The notes beneath the pieces were generated by a model. The model had not been told where the DNA came from. It saw only the letters and a list, made by a program, of their open reading frames with translations, and did not search any database. 64,000 nt of DNA from Ardenticatenaceae bacterium. Lineage in GTDB: Bacteria; Chloroflexota; Anaerolineae; Promineifilales; Promineifilaceae. Below, one piece after another: positions 35,145 through 44,097 of this stretch. Both the position numbers and the translations under genes were made by a program. Each line of letters opens with the position of its first letter. Positions within the stretch are counted from its first letter, which is position 1. The DNA is taken from contig JACKCB010000002.1 in assembly GCA_020634235.1 (NCBI GenBank), positions 1,723,835-1,787,834 of the forward strand, given 5' to 3'.

Positions 35145-37613
35145 TTAGCCCGCCTGGGCGTGGTCGCGCAGCGACAACGGCGGCGTTGCCGGCTCCAGCC
35201 GGGTGAAGGTTAGCCGGCCATCCTCTTCATCAATCAGAATGTGGTCGCCCTTGTTGAATTCGCCCTTGAGAAGCTGCATAGACAGGGGGCTTTCCACATA
35301 GCGCTGCAAGGCTCGCTTTAGCGGCCGGGCGCCAAAATCTTTGTCATACCCCTGTTCCGCCAACCACTCCTTGGTCGCCTGCGTTAGCTGGATAAACAGA
35401 CCATGCTCGGCCAGGCGGCTGCTCACTTCCTTCATCTGCAAGTCCACAATGTGGATCACATCCTTCTGCTCCAACGGCTCAAAGATGATGATATCGTCAA
35501 TACGGTTGATGAACTCCGGCCGGAACGTGCGCTTCAGCTCATCCTCTATCCGCTTGTGCGTCTCTTCCTCATCATCGCGCACGCCGGCAAAGCCCAACGC
35601 GCCAGCCTTCTTCACAAACGAGGTGCCCACGTTGCTGGTCATCACCACCACCGTGTTGCGGAAGTTAACCACGCGCCCCTGGCCATCGGTTAGGCGGCCA
35701 TCATCCAGGAGCTGCAGCAGGGCGTTCCACACGTCGGGGTGCGCCTTCTCAATCTCGTCAAACAGGACCACGCTGTAGGGGCGGCGGCGGACTTGCTCGG
35801 TGAGCTGGCCGCCCTGGTCGTAACCCACATAGCCGGGCGGTGCGCCAAAGAGGCGGCTCACCGTATGCTGCTCGCGGTATTCGCTCATGTCCACCCGGAT
35901 CAGGGCATCTTCGTCGTCGAACAGGAACCCGGCTAGCGCTTTAGCCAGCTCTGTTTTGCCCACGCCGGAGCTGCCCAGGAAGATGAAAGAGCCAATGGGG
36001 CGGCGCGGGTCGCTGAGGCCGCTGCGGCTGCGGCGGATGGCGTCGGACAGGGCCACAATCGCCCGGTCTTGCCCCACAATCCGTTCGTGCAACCGCGCTT
36101 CCATGTGCAGTAATTTCTCTGCTTCCGTTTCCATCATCTGGGTAACCGGGATACCGGTCCAGGCGGCCACGACTTCGGCGATGTCATTGGCATCCACCAC
36201 TTCGTCCAGGCGCTGCTCTTGCTGCCATTTGTCCCGCAGGGCTATGAATTCGCTTTCCAACCGCAGCCGTTCAGCCCGTTTTACCGCTGCTCGCTCATAG
36301 TCGCGCACCGTGTGGGCCTCTTCTTCTTCGGCTGTCAATTGGTCTACTTCCTTTTTCAGCTCCTTTAGATCGGCGGGCAGGGTGTGCAGGGCTACACGCA
36401 GCTTGGCCGCCGCTTCGTCGATCAAGTCTATGGCTTTGTCCGGCAGGTGCCGGTCGGTAACGTAGCGCGAAGAGAGGCGCGCAGCGGCCACCAGGGCTTC
36501 GTCAGAGTAGGTTACGCTGTGGTGTGTTTCGTACCGGTCGCGCAGGCCGCGCAGAATGTCGATGGTCTCTTCGACGGATGGCTCATCCACGAAGACTGGG
36601 GCAAAGCGGCGCTCCAGGGCGCTGTCGCGCTCAATGTGCTGGCGATACTCGTCCAGGGTGGTGGCCCCGACGCATTGCAGTTCGCCGCGCGCCAGGGCGG
36701 GTTTCATCATGTTGCTGGCGTCCATGGCCCCCTGGGCCGCGCCAGCGCCAACCACAGTGTGCAGCTCGTCGATGAAGAGAATGATCTCGCCCTGGGCGTG
36801 CTGAATCTCTTCCATGACGGCCTTCAGGCGCTCTTCGAACTCCCCTCGGAAGCGGCTGCCGGCAATCATGCCGGCCAGGTCCAGGGAGAGTACGCGCTTG
36901 TTGAGCAGGTTTTCGGGCACATCGTTGTTGATGATTTGCTGGGCCAGCCCTTCGACGATGGCGGTTTTGCCCACGCCGGCGTCGCCGATGAGTACGGGGT
37001 TGTTTTTGGTGCGCCGGCTTAGCACTTGCAGCACGCGCAGGATTTCGCTTTCGCGGCCGATAACGGGGTCCAGCTTGCCTTCGCGGGCCAGTTGGGTCAG
37101 GTCACGGCTGTATTTGTCCAGGGTGCGGTAACGGCTTTCGGCCTGCCGGTCGGTGACGCGCTGCCCGCCGCGCAGGTGTTTGATGGCTTCCAGGACGCGT
37201 TCGCGGGTAACGCCAAACTCTTGCAGGATGCGCGCGGAGGGGGTGTTGCGCTCGCTCAGCATGGCCAGGAAGATGTGCTCGGTAGAAATGAATTCGTCTT
37301 TGAGCCGGTTGGTTTCGCCCTGGGCCAGTTCTAGCACGGTGCGGATGCGCGGGGTGTAGAAGATCTGGCCTACGCCGCCGCCGTATACGGCTACTTTGGG
37401 GCTGCTGCGCAGGTGTTCTTCCAGACGGGCTTCCAGGGCAGCGGTATCTACGGATAGTTGGTCCAGGATTTGGGGGATGGCGCCGTCTTTTTGCTCCAGG
37501 AGAGCCAGGAAGAGGTGTTCGGTATCGACCTGGGTGTGGCCGTAGCGCTGTACAATTTCGTAGGCGCGGGCGGCGGCGTCTTGTGCCCTTTCCGTGAATC
37601 GATCAAATCGCAT
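35145..37613 (-). CDS. clpC: Clp protease ATP-binding subunit ClpC
   Basis: Hsp100 unfoldase, 822 residues from ATG 37613 (GAGGT eight bases upstream). Order: Clp-N double repeat (RFTERAQDAAARAYEIVQRYGH), AAA-1 with GDAGVGKTA near 220, a short middle domain (RDYERAAVKRAERLRLESEF) of the ClpC kind rather than the long ClpB coiled coil, and AAA-2 with GSSGVGKTE near 560. It probably delivers substrates to ClpP, which is not in the window. The N-terminal 34-codon extension in frame is rejected. The leader (37614-37770) carries two CCGGCCGG palindromes. Confidence 0.92.
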   Translation of the reverse strand: MRFDRFTERAQDAAARAYEIVQRYGHTQVDTEHLFLALLEQKDGAIPQILDQLSVDTAALEARLEEHLRSSPKVAVYGGGVGQIFYTPRIRTVLELAQGETNRLKDEFISTEHIFLAMLSERNTPSARILQEFGVTRERVLEAIKHLRGGQRVTDRQAESRYRTLDKYSRDLTQLAREGKLDPVIGRESEILRVLQVLSRRTKNNPVLIGDAGVGKTAIVEGLAQQIINNDVPENLLNKRVLSLDLAGMIAGSRFRGEFEERLKAVMEEIQHAQGEIILFIDELHTVVGAGAAQGAMDASNMMKPALARGELQCVGATTLDEYRQHIERDSALERRFAPVFVDEPSVEETIDILRGLRDRYETHHSVTYSDEALVAAARLSSRYVTDRHLPDKAIDLIDEAAAKLRVALHTLPADLKELKKEVDQLTAEEEEAHTVRDYERAAVKRAERLRLESEFIALRDKWQQEQRLDEVVDANDIAEVVAAWTGIPVTQMMETEAEKLLHMEARLHERIVGQDRAIVALSDAIRRSRSGLSDPRRPIGSFIFLGSSGVGKTELAKALAGFLFDDEDALIRVDMSEYREQHTVSRLFGAPPGYVGYDQGGQLTEQVRRRPYSVVLFDEIEKAHPDVWNALLQLLDDGRLTDGQGRVVNFRNTVVVMTSNVGTSFVKKAGALGFAGVRDDEEETHKRIEDELKRTFRPEFINRIDDIIIFEPLEQKDVIHIVDLQMKEVSSRLAEHGLFIQLTQATKEWLAEQGYDKDFGARPLKRALQRYVESPLSMQLLKGEFNKGDHILIDEEDGRLTFTRLEPATPPLSLRDHAQAG

Positions 37614-37777
37614 GGTGAAGTACCTCGTAAGCGTTGCTTTGGTGTTCGGTAAAGACCGGCCGGGGAGGCTTTGGCCGACTCCTCGACTGTGGATGGTGGC
37701 GGTGATTAGGGCCATCCCCGGCCGGGGAACACCCTCTCAGGGCAAAACACAAGGCCGGGACAATCCATACCATTCGT

Positions 37778-37811
37778 AGTATACGGGGCAAAGATTGGAT
37801 TCTTGTAAGAA
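37778..37811 (-). promoter_or_regulatory. Possible clpC promoter with palindromic operator
   Basis: Minus-strand -10 TATACT (37783-37778). At the -35 position sits the palindrome TTCTTGTAAGAA (37800-37811) instead of a recognisable -35 hexamer, as expected for an activator- or repressor-bound site. It does not match CIRCE or CtsR boxes. Confidence 0.4.
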
Positions 37812-37867
37812 CCTGCGGTCGGGGCGCATAAACATCGCGTAAGAAGATCCCCGGCCGGGGGCAGGCC

Positions 37868-38287
37868 CTACAGCACACGAATCCCCTCATACTCATATTC
37901 ATCACCCCAGGCCAGAATTTTGCGCGGCGTAATCTCCAGCAGCCGCCAGGTCACGCTGTCATCATAGCGAAAATCCCACTCGTACTTGTTGTAGAAGTAG
38001 TCGGCAATCTTGTCGGTGGTCCGGTAGTCGGCAACGTGCGCTTCCCCTTCGATGATGATTACCTGGGCTGTGTCGGGTAAAGCCAGGGCCACCGCTTGGT
38101 TTTGGCGCAGGTTGGCGAACTTCTGCGTTTCGGTGCCGGTGGCGACATAGATCTTGTCATCCAGCCAGACAAACCACACCGGCACCAGGTGCGGGCGGTT
38201 GTCCTCGCGCGTCGTGGCCAACCAAATGGTCATTTCGCGGCTCAGGCGGGAAAGCAGGGAGCGCCAACGATCAATGCTACGCCTCAA
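37868..38287 (-). CDS. Pyridoxamine 5'-phosphate oxidase-like (FMN/F420 split-barrel) protein
   Basis: 139 residues with the split beta-barrel fold: MTIWLATTREDNRPHLVPVWFVWLDDKIYVATGTETQKFANLRQN is the family core, in which REDNRPHLVPVWF lines the cofactor site. Such proteins bind FMN, F420 or heme-derived ligands; the substrate cannot be predicted. The start is TTG 38287 with GGAG eight bases upstream; Met17-like internal starts are possible. A minus-strand TATAAT lies at 38340-38335. Confidence 0.78.
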   Translation of the reverse strand: MRRSIDRWRSLLSRLSREMTIWLATTREDNRPHLVPVWFVWLDDKIYVATGTETQKFANLRQNQAVALALPDTAQVIIIEGEAHVADYRTTDKIADYFYNKYEWDFRYDDSVTWRLLEITPRKILAWGDEYEYEGIRVL

Positions 38288-38383
38288 CGGCTTGTCTCCA
38301 GCGTGATAACGGGTGTTTGTGTGTCTGCTTCCAGATTATACTGTAAGCCAGGGGTAGACGAAAGAAGCACCGGCCGGCTGTCT

Positions 38384-39226
38384 CTAGCGCGGACGCAGCT
38401 CGCCGGCCTGCCAGCTTAGCGGCGTAACGGGGATGGTCTCCCCCAGTAGGGTTTGAATCTGGTGGGTCAACCGGCCGGGATCGGCCGAAGTGAAGGCGTG
38501 CAGGTGGCCAGGGGCGGTCTGCGGCGTGGCCACCTGCTGGGCCAACAGCAGGCGCTGTACCTGGCGGGCCACAGCGGGCGCGGGGTCAATGATGCCGACC
38601 CGGCCGGGGGCCGTCAGCGTGGTGAGCAGCGGCAAGACAAAGGGATAGTGGGTGCAGCCCAATACAATCGTGTCTACGCCGGCCTGCAGCATGGGGGCCA
38701 GGCAGCGCTGCAGCAGCGCCGCCGTGGCCGGGGACGCCAGTTCGCCGGCCTCAATCAGCTCCACCAGGCCCACACAAGGATCCTCATACAGCGTCACGTG
38801 CTGCGCGTAGCGGGCCATCAGGCTGGCGTAGCGCTGGCTCTCGAAGGTGCCGGCGGTGGCCAGCACGCCTACCTTGCCTGTTTGTGTTTGCTGTGCGCCC
38901 GGCTTCACAGCCGGCTCCATGCCCACAAAAGAGGTGTGGGGGAAGGTGTCGCGCAAATAGGTGAGGGCGGCGGCGGTGGCCGTGTTGCAGGCCACAACGA
39001 TCAGTTTGGCCTGCTGGGCCAGCAGGAAACGGGTGATGGCCGCAGTGAATTGGCGCACTTCCCCGGCCGGGCGAGGGCCATAGGGCACATTAGCCTGGTC
39101 TGCCAGGTACAGCAGGTTTTCGCCCGGCAGCAGCGCGCGAATATGACGCAAAACCGACAGACCACCCACCCCGGAATCAAAGATGGCAATTGGGTCTGCC
39201 AGGTGCCCGGCCGGGGGATTATTCAC
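38384..39226 (-). CDS. murI: Glutamate racemase
   Basis: Makes D-glutamate for peptidoglycan. 280 residues with both catalytic cysteines, Cys80 (VVACNTATA) and Cys191 (VLGCTHYP), and the opening IAIFDSGVGGLSVLR. The start is GTG, six bases after the stop of the upstream amidotransferase gene, so the pair forms an operon. Confidence 0.94.
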   Translation of the reverse strand: MNNPPAGHLADPIAIFDSGVGGLSVLRHIRALLPGENLLYLADQANVPYGPRPAGEVRQFTAAITRFLLAQQAKLIVVACNTATAAALTYLRDTFPHTSFVGMEPAVKPGAQQTQTGKVGVLATAGTFESQRYASLMARYAQHVTLYEDPCVGLVELIEAGELASPATAALLQRCLAPMLQAGVDTIVLGCTHYPFVLPLLTTLTAPGRVGIIDPAPAVARQVQRLLLAQQVATPQTAPGHLHAFTSADPGRLTHQIQTLLGETIPVTPLSWQAGELRPR

Positions 39227-39232
39227 CGCTGC

Positions 39233-39979
39233 CTAGTGGTGACCATTGCTGGCAACGGTGACCAGGCCGGTGAACAAAGAGCGCATCACCGGGGCAACCT
39301 CCAGCAAATTCTCCGGGTGCCACTGCACACCGATGGCATACTTGTGGCCCGGGACCTCAACCGCCTCCACCAACTGATCCGGGGCCACGCCCGACGCCAC
39401 CAGTGACGGGGCCAGGTCACGAATCCCCTGGTGGTGCAGGCTGTTCACGCGCACCGAGCTGGCTTGCAGCGTCTGGTGCAGCCGGGAACCGGCGCGAATC
39501 TCAATCGGATGCGCCAGGTAATCCCGCGTATCCCGGTGGAAATAATCGTGGATGATGGCCTGCGGCATCTGGCTCTGCACGTCTTCCCACAAGGTGCCGC
39601 CCAGGGCCACGTTAAAAATCTGCAAGCCCCGGCAGATAGCCAACACCGGTTTTTCCTGGGCCACAGCCTGGCGCACCAGTTCAATTTCAACCCAATCCCG
39701 CTGTTCGTCAATGTCGCGCAGCGTGGGGTTCTGGCGGTCGCCCCGATAGTTGTCCGGATTAATGTCCCCGCCGCCGGGCAGGAGCAAACCATCGATGCGG
39801 TCGAATATTGCCTGCAGCTCGGCCTGGTTCAGGCCCAGGGGGATCAGGATGGGGATGCCACCGGCGGCCTGGATGGCGCGCACATAGGAAGGCATCAAGC
39901 CGTAGATTTCAATGGGGGGGTTTTGGTCGGCCACCTTGTGGTAGGTGGTGCAGCCAATCAGGGGTGGTTTGTGGGTCAT
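39233..39979 (-). CDS. Class I glutamine amidotransferase-like hydrolase (PuuD family)
   Basis: 248 residues from ATG 39979. Nucleophile Cys116 in VLAICRGLQIFNVALGG and the distal HPEN pair (IGVQWHPENLLEVAP) match gamma-glutamyl-gamma-aminobutyrate hydrolases (peptidase C26). Family members cleave gamma-glutamyl amides. Coupling to murI suggests a link to D-glutamate or gamma-glutamyl metabolism, which is inference. The ribosome-binding site is weak, and an earlier TTG start 12 codons upstream cannot be excluded. Confidence 0.85.
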   Translation of the reverse strand: MTHKPPLIGCTTYHKVADQNPPIEIYGLMPSYVRAIQAAGGIPILIPLGLNQAELQAIFDRIDGLLLPGGGDINPDNYRGDRQNPTLRDIDEQRDWVEIELVRQAVAQEKPVLAICRGLQIFNVALGGTLWEDVQSQMPQAIIHDYFHRDTRDYLAHPIEIRAGSRLHQTLQASSVRVNSLHHQGIRDLAPSLVASGVAPDQLVEAVEVPGHKYAIGVQWHPENLLEVAPVMRSLFTGLVTVASNGHH

Positions 39980-40014
39980 GTACTTCTTTGTTCTCCGAAC
40001 GAGTAGGTTATCCA

Positions 40015-40048
40015 AAACAAAAAGGTGAAAGCCGTTTGACTTTCACCT
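40015..40048 (-). terminator. Terminator of rplS
   Basis: AGGTGAAAG (40023-40031) pairs with CTTTCACCT (40040-40048), 8-base loop, with an A-rich flank giving a U-tract on the minus strand. Confidence 0.8.
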
Positions 40049-40141
40049 GAATGATACAGTTCAGCAGAAGCAGCGGCAACTATGTGCCCTGCCTGCGATT
40101 TTGCGGCCACCCCGGCCGGGTGGGCAGATCTGGTGGGTGGC

Positions 40142-40495
40142 TTAGCTAATGCGTTTCTCGCGCAAACGGGCCGACTTGCCGGTGCGACCGCGCAGATAGT
40201 AAAGCTGGGCCCGGCGCACATGCGAATGGCGGTGGACCTCGATCTTTTCGATCAGCGGCGAGCGCAGCAAAAAGCTCCGGTCAACGCCAATGCCGTTGGC
40301 TGCAATACGGCGCACGGTGAAATTGGCCTGGTTGCCGCTGTTGCGCAGCCGGATAATGGTCCCGCGTACCAACTGAATACGCTCACGTTTGCCTTCTACA
40401 ATACGCAGATGAACCGTTACGTTATCGCCAACGCGCAGCCGTGGTAAATTCTCGTTATCAGGCGCATCCAACGCCTTCAGCAGTAGGTCAGACAT
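40142..40495 (-). CDS. rplS: 50S ribosomal protein L19
   Basis: 117 residues from ATG 40495, with GGAGG eight bases upstream. The L19 signature is clear: LRVGDNVTVHLRIVEGKRERIQLVRGTIIRLRNSG and VEVHRHSHVRRAQLYYLRGRTGKSARLREK-like end. L19 sits at the 30S-50S interface. It is a single gene here, not in the usual rpsP-rimM-trmD-rplS operon. Confidence 0.95.
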   Translation of the reverse strand: MSDLLLKALDAPDNENLPRLRVGDNVTVHLRIVEGKRERIQLVRGTIIRLRNSGNQANFTVRRIAANGIGVDRSFLLRSPLIEKIEVHRHSHVRRAQLYYLRGRTGKSARLREKRIS

Positions 40496-40522
40496 CAGGA
40501 GATCCTCCAGAATAAGCAATTC

Positions 40523-40551
40523 AAAAAGACAGCCCGCCGGTTAGCGGGCTG
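40523..40551 (-). terminator. Terminator-like hairpin at the very start of the rplS transcript
   Basis: CAGCCCGC (40530-40537) pairs with GCGGGCTG (40544-40551), loop of six, with a U5 tract (A at 40523-40527). It ends the upstream lipoprotein message, yet lies downstream of the rplS promoter, so it also forms the first bases of the rplS leader. Confidence 0.8.
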
Positions 40552-40558
40552 ACTTTCA

Positions 40559-40587
40559 ACTATAGCACGAAAAGAGCGGCGGCGCAA
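40559..40587 (-). promoter_or_regulatory. Promoter of rplS
   Basis: Minus strand TTGCGC (40587-40582), 17-base spacer ending in TGC, TATAGT (40564-40559), i.e. an extended -10. Start predicted near 40552. Confidence 0.7.
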
Positions 40588-40615
40588 AACTTTTCGGCCA
40601 CCAGCTTGGGTATGG

Positions 40616-41080
40616 TTACTCCTGCACGGTGATGCTGATGCTGTCCCCGTCTTGCAGTTCGACATGGTCGCCGCCGGCCAGGTATACTTCGATGAGATGT
40701 TCGCCAGGGGCCATGCCGCGCAGCACCTGGTCCAGGTTGCCACCCATAACCATGCCCCAGGAGGCGCCATCCACATAGACGTGCCAATGGCTACCGTCCT
40801 CGTTGAGTGTAAAGCCTTCAATGGCAACCTCCACCACAATATCGTCATCGGTTGTGAAGGTGGCCCCGTTGGCCGGGGCGGTGATGCGAATGGTTGCGCC
40901 GTCGTTGGCAATGCGATCCTGGGCCGCATGGTCTATGTGCTCATGATCGGCGCCGTCCATATTCTCCATATCTTCCATGTGGTTGTGGTTGGTGCTGCCG
41001 CAGGCGACCAGGGTAAGGGCGGCCAGGATCAGGGATAGGGCCAGGAAAAGCCGGAAGCCCGGCCGGGATAGGGGTAACAT
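40616..41080 (-). CDS. His/Met-rich lipoprotein, probably copper-related
   Basis: 154 residues from ATG 41080 (GGAG about 9 bases upstream). Lipobox LTLVAC gives Cys27 as the anchor. It is followed by a His/Met/Asp-rich stretch (TNHNHMEDMENMDGADHEHIDH), a likely metal-binding segment. The rest is a beta-sandwich with SHWHVYVDGASWGMVMGG and GEHLIEVYLAGGDH. It lies beside CopC/CopD-type genes, so periplasmic copper handling is plausible but unproven. Confidence 0.7.
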   Translation of the reverse strand: MLPLSRPGFRLFLALSLILAALTLVACGSTNHNHMEDMENMDGADHEHIDHAAQDRIANDGATIRITAPANGATFTTDDDIVVEVAIEGFTLNEDGSHWHVYVDGASWGMVMGGNLDQVLRGMAPGEHLIEVYLAGGDHVELQDGDSISITVQE

Positions 41081-41131
41081 CGTTTCTGACTCCTTCATCA
41101 TAATGTTGGCCGGCAAGATGCCGGCACTTGG

Positions 41132-41719
41132 TTACGGCTGCCGGCCACGCACCAGGGCGAAAACGGCCACGCCCAGGCCCGCCAGGCCCAACACCAGCCC
41201 GGCCGCGGCCAGAATCTGAAATATGCGCAACTGCGCCGACAGCCCATCCACCGTCTCTTGCAGAGCAAACGGGTCGGGCGGGTCATCAGGGAAGGTGAGC
41301 GCCTTGCTGCCCAGCACCTCTTCCGGCTCCAGCACTTCGTCCACGGCGGTGTCGCCAATCGAGCCGGTCAACTGCACCTCGTATTGGCCGCGCACTGTGG
41401 GCAAAATCTCAGCCAGGTAGACGCCTGGGGTTGCGGCGGGATTCAAGTTGCTGCGGAAGCTGCGGCCGGCATAGAGAACCGTCAGGTCGAGGTCGCTTTC
41501 CACGCCCGTGACCGGCGCGCCATCTTGCGTTACCTCAATGAGAATGGCGTTGCGGTCGCCCACAATCACCGGCTCCTTTTGCCAGCCAATTACAATGACG
41601 TAGGGGCCAACCTCGGTGCGGGAGTGGGCCAGCACCGGCCGGGAGCCAAGCCAGAGCAGGCCAACCAGCACCAGCAAATTGGCCACAAGTGAGAGAGTAT
41701 GTTTGTGCAAACGATTCAT
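41132..41719 (-). CDS. Exported membrane-anchored beta-sandwich protein
   Basis: 195 residues: signal peptide (about 1-31, ending LAHS), an Ig-like domain starting HSRTEVGPYVIVIGWQKEPVIVGDRNAI, and a C-terminal membrane helix near 168-190 with a short basic tail. The mature protein starts close to a His, as CopC proteins do. It sits between the His-rich lipoprotein (51 bases) and the divergent CopC-CopD fusion. No specific family recognised; a copper or redox accessory role is inferred from context. Confidence 0.7.
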   Translation of the reverse strand: MNRLHKHTLSLVANLLVLVGLLWLGSRPVLAHSRTEVGPYVIVIGWQKEPVIVGDRNAILIEVTQDGAPVTGVESDLDLTVLYAGRSFRSNLNPAATPGVYLAEILPTVRGQYEVQLTGSIGDTAVDEVLEPEEVLGSKALTFPDDPPDPFALQETVDGLSAQLRIFQILAAAGLVLGLAGLGVAVFALVRGRQP

Positions 41720-41871
41720 GTTAGAATTTTCGTCGCGGTTGCCACTGTATGGGTGATCCGCCAGATGAGATAGGCCCCCGGCCGGGTTAGCCGGCAGCCA
41801 CCTTAACTATACTCAATTTGCCCGATTCACCAAGCGCCCATACGGTGTCGCCCATCGTTTCCTAACACACA

Positions 41872-44097
41872 ATGTCCCGCATGACGTCCAGAAAACAGCC
41901 CATCCGCCCGTACCTCGTCCTGCTCCTTTTGCTGCTGGCCGCCGGCGCGGCCCGGCCGGTGCTGGCCCATGCCAACCTGGCCCAATCAACGCCGCCAGCC
42001 AACGCCGTGCTGGCCCGCTCGCCGGTGCAGTTGGAGCTGATCTTCACCGAGCCGGTGGAGGCATCGTTTAGCCGGGTGGAGGTGCTAAACAGCCAGGGCG
42101 TGCGCGTAGACAATGACGATGCCCGCGTAGACGCTGCCGATCCCACCCGCCTGACGGCGACGGTGCGCTCGCTGCCGGATGGCGTGTACACCGTTTCCTG
42201 GCGGGTGCTGTCCACGTTGGATGGCCACACAACTGCGGGCATCTACCCCTTTGCCGTGGGAAACGTGGCCGCGGCGGACCTGGCCGCGGCCCAGGCCAGC
42301 ACCTCGGTCAGCTTCTCCCCGCTGGAAGCGCTGGCGCGCTGGCTTACCTATGCGACGATGCTGATGCTGGTGGGTGGCGTGCTGTTTGTGGTGCAGGTGT
42401 GGCAGCCGGTGGCCCCGGCCGGGGCGCTGCCCGACAAGGTGCTGTGGCGGCGTATGGCCAAAATCGCCCTGGCCGGGCTGCTGTTGGCCAGCGTTATCTG
42501 GCTGCTGGTACAGGCGGGGCAGGCCACCGGCCGGGTGCTGGCCTTCCCCTGGGAACCGGAACTGTGGCGCGTCCTGCTGACGACCCGCTTTGGCGCCCTG
42601 TGGCTGGCCCGAATAGGATTGACTTTGCTGCTGCTGCGCCTGCTGCTGACCGGCCCTGGCCGGCGGGCGCTGTGGCTGGCGTTTGGCGTGGGGCTGCTGC
42701 TGCTGCTCACGGTTAGTTTGGGCAGCCACGCCGCGGCCGAGCCGGAGCCGGCGCTGCCCCTGTTGGCCGACTGGCTGCACCTGTTGGTGGCCGCGGTTTG
42801 GGTGGGCGGGCTGGCGCACTTTGTGGCCGGCATGATCCTGGGCCGCCAGCTAGACCCGGCCGGGCGCACCCGTCTGGCGGCCCAACTCATCCCCCGCTTC
42901 TCGGCCCTGGCCCTGGTGAGCGTGGCTGTGCTGGTCCTCACTGGCGTGTATGCCTCGCTGCTGCACGTAGGCTCCTGGGCGGCGTTAACAACCACGTTGT
43001 ATGGCCAGACACTCCTGATCAAAGTGACGATCTTTTTGCCGCTGGTAATTCTGGGGGCGGTTAACTTGCTATCGACCGGGCCACAAATGAAGCGGGCAAC
43101 GTCGGCGACTGGGGGGGATTCCTGGCTGGTGACCCGTTTCCGGCAGTTGATTACCAGCGAGGTGACGCTGGCCGCGGCGGTGGTGCTGAGCGTGGGGGTG
43201 CTGACCACGCTGCCGCCGGCTGCCAGCCCGGAACTGGCCCCGCTGGGGGGCAAGGCGCAGGTGGATGACCTGGCGGTGACGCTGGCCATCACCCCCGGCC
43301 GGGTGGGGATCAACAGCTTCCTGGTGACGGTGACGGCGGACGGCCAGCCGCTGAACGATGCGCGGGCCGTCGAGCTGCGCTTCACGCCGGCGCAGGCGGA
43401 TTTGCCGCCCAGCGAGGCGCAGCTAACGGCGCAGGGCGACGGCCAGTACAGTATCGACGGCGCTTTTCTCAGCCTGCCCGATGCCTGGCAGGTGCAGGTG
43501 GTGGTCCGGCGCAGCGCGGCCTTCGACAGCTTTGCCAATTTTGATGTAGACCTGACCCCGGCCGGGGTGACCACCCAGCGTTTTCCCTGGGCACGGGTCA
43601 TTGCCGGCCTGCTGCTGCTGGTGGCCCTGTCCTTTTTGTGGGCGCTGTGGCCCCTGGTGGCGTCGCCGGCGCGGCGCGTGGGGCTGGTGGGCGTCCCGGC
43701 CGGGGGATTGGCCCTGGTTGGCCTTTTCCTCCTTTTCCAGGCCCCCACCATCGCCGCCGACAACTTTCCGCTGAACCCTGTGCCGCCCAATGCCGAATCG
43801 CTGGCCGCGGGGGCGGCGCTGTATGCCGAGAACTGCGTGCCCTGCCATGGCGTAACCGGGGCGGGCGACGGGCCGGTGGGGCGCACGCTGAACCCGCCCC
43901 CGGCCGACCTGACGCAGCACACCGTGCCTGGCATCCACTCTGATGGCCGGCTGTATGATTGGATTACCAACGGCTTCGCCGATTCGGTGATGCCCGCCTT
44001 TGGTGATCAGCTTTCTGACGAACAGCGCTGGCATCTGGTGAATTACATCCGTACCCTGGCGACCGGGGGCGAGGCTAGCGCGAGAGGCGATGAATGA
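41872..44097 (+). CDS. CopC-CopD-cytochrome c fusion
   Basis: 741 residues. A signal peptide is followed by a CopC domain whose mature N-terminus begins at His33 (HANLAQSTPP, the Cu(II) ligand) and ends DGHTTAGIYPFAVG. A CopD membrane domain of eight or so helices (about 155-430) follows, then a periplasmic beta domain. After another membrane pair comes a C-terminal cytochrome c with heme motif CVPCH (655-659) and a late Met ligand (VMPAFG). CopC-CopD (YcnJ-like) fusions import copper; the added heme domain suggests redox coupling, or electron delivery to copper or to an oxidase. Its stop overlaps the next start (ATGA). Confidence 0.87.
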   Translation: MSRMTSRKQPIRPYLVLLLLLLAAGAARPVLAHANLAQSTPPANAVLARSPVQLELIFTEPVEASFSRVEVLNSQGVRVDNDDARVDAADPTRLTATVRSLPDGVYTVSWRVLSTLDGHTTAGIYPFAVGNVAAADLAAAQASTSVSFSPLEALARWLTYATMLMLVGGVLFVVQVWQPVAPAGALPDKVLWRRMAKIALAGLLLASVIWLLVQAGQATGRVLAFPWEPELWRVLLTTRFGALWLARIGLTLLLLRLLLTGPGRRALWLAFGVGLLLLLTVSLGSHAAAEPEPALPLLADWLHLLVAAVWVGGLAHFVAGMILGRQLDPAGRTRLAAQLIPRFSALALVSVAVLVLTGVYASLLHVGSWAALTTTLYGQTLLIKVTIFLPLVILGAVNLLSTGPQMKRATSATGGDSWLVTRFRQLITSEVTLAAAVVLSVGVLTTLPPAASPELAPLGGKAQVDDLAVTLAITPGRVGINSFLVTVTADGQPLNDARAVELRFTPAQADLPPSEAQLTAQGDGQYSIDGAFLSLPDAWQVQVVVRRSAAFDSFANFDVDLTPAGVTTQRFPWARVIAGLLLLVALSFLWALWPLVASPARRVGLVGVPAGGLALVGLFLLFQAPTIAADNFPLNPVPPNAESLAAGAALYAENCVPCHGVTGAGDGPVGRTLNPPPADLTQHTVPGIHSDGRLYDWITNGFADSVMPAFGDQLSDEQRWHLVNYIRTLATGGEASARGDE

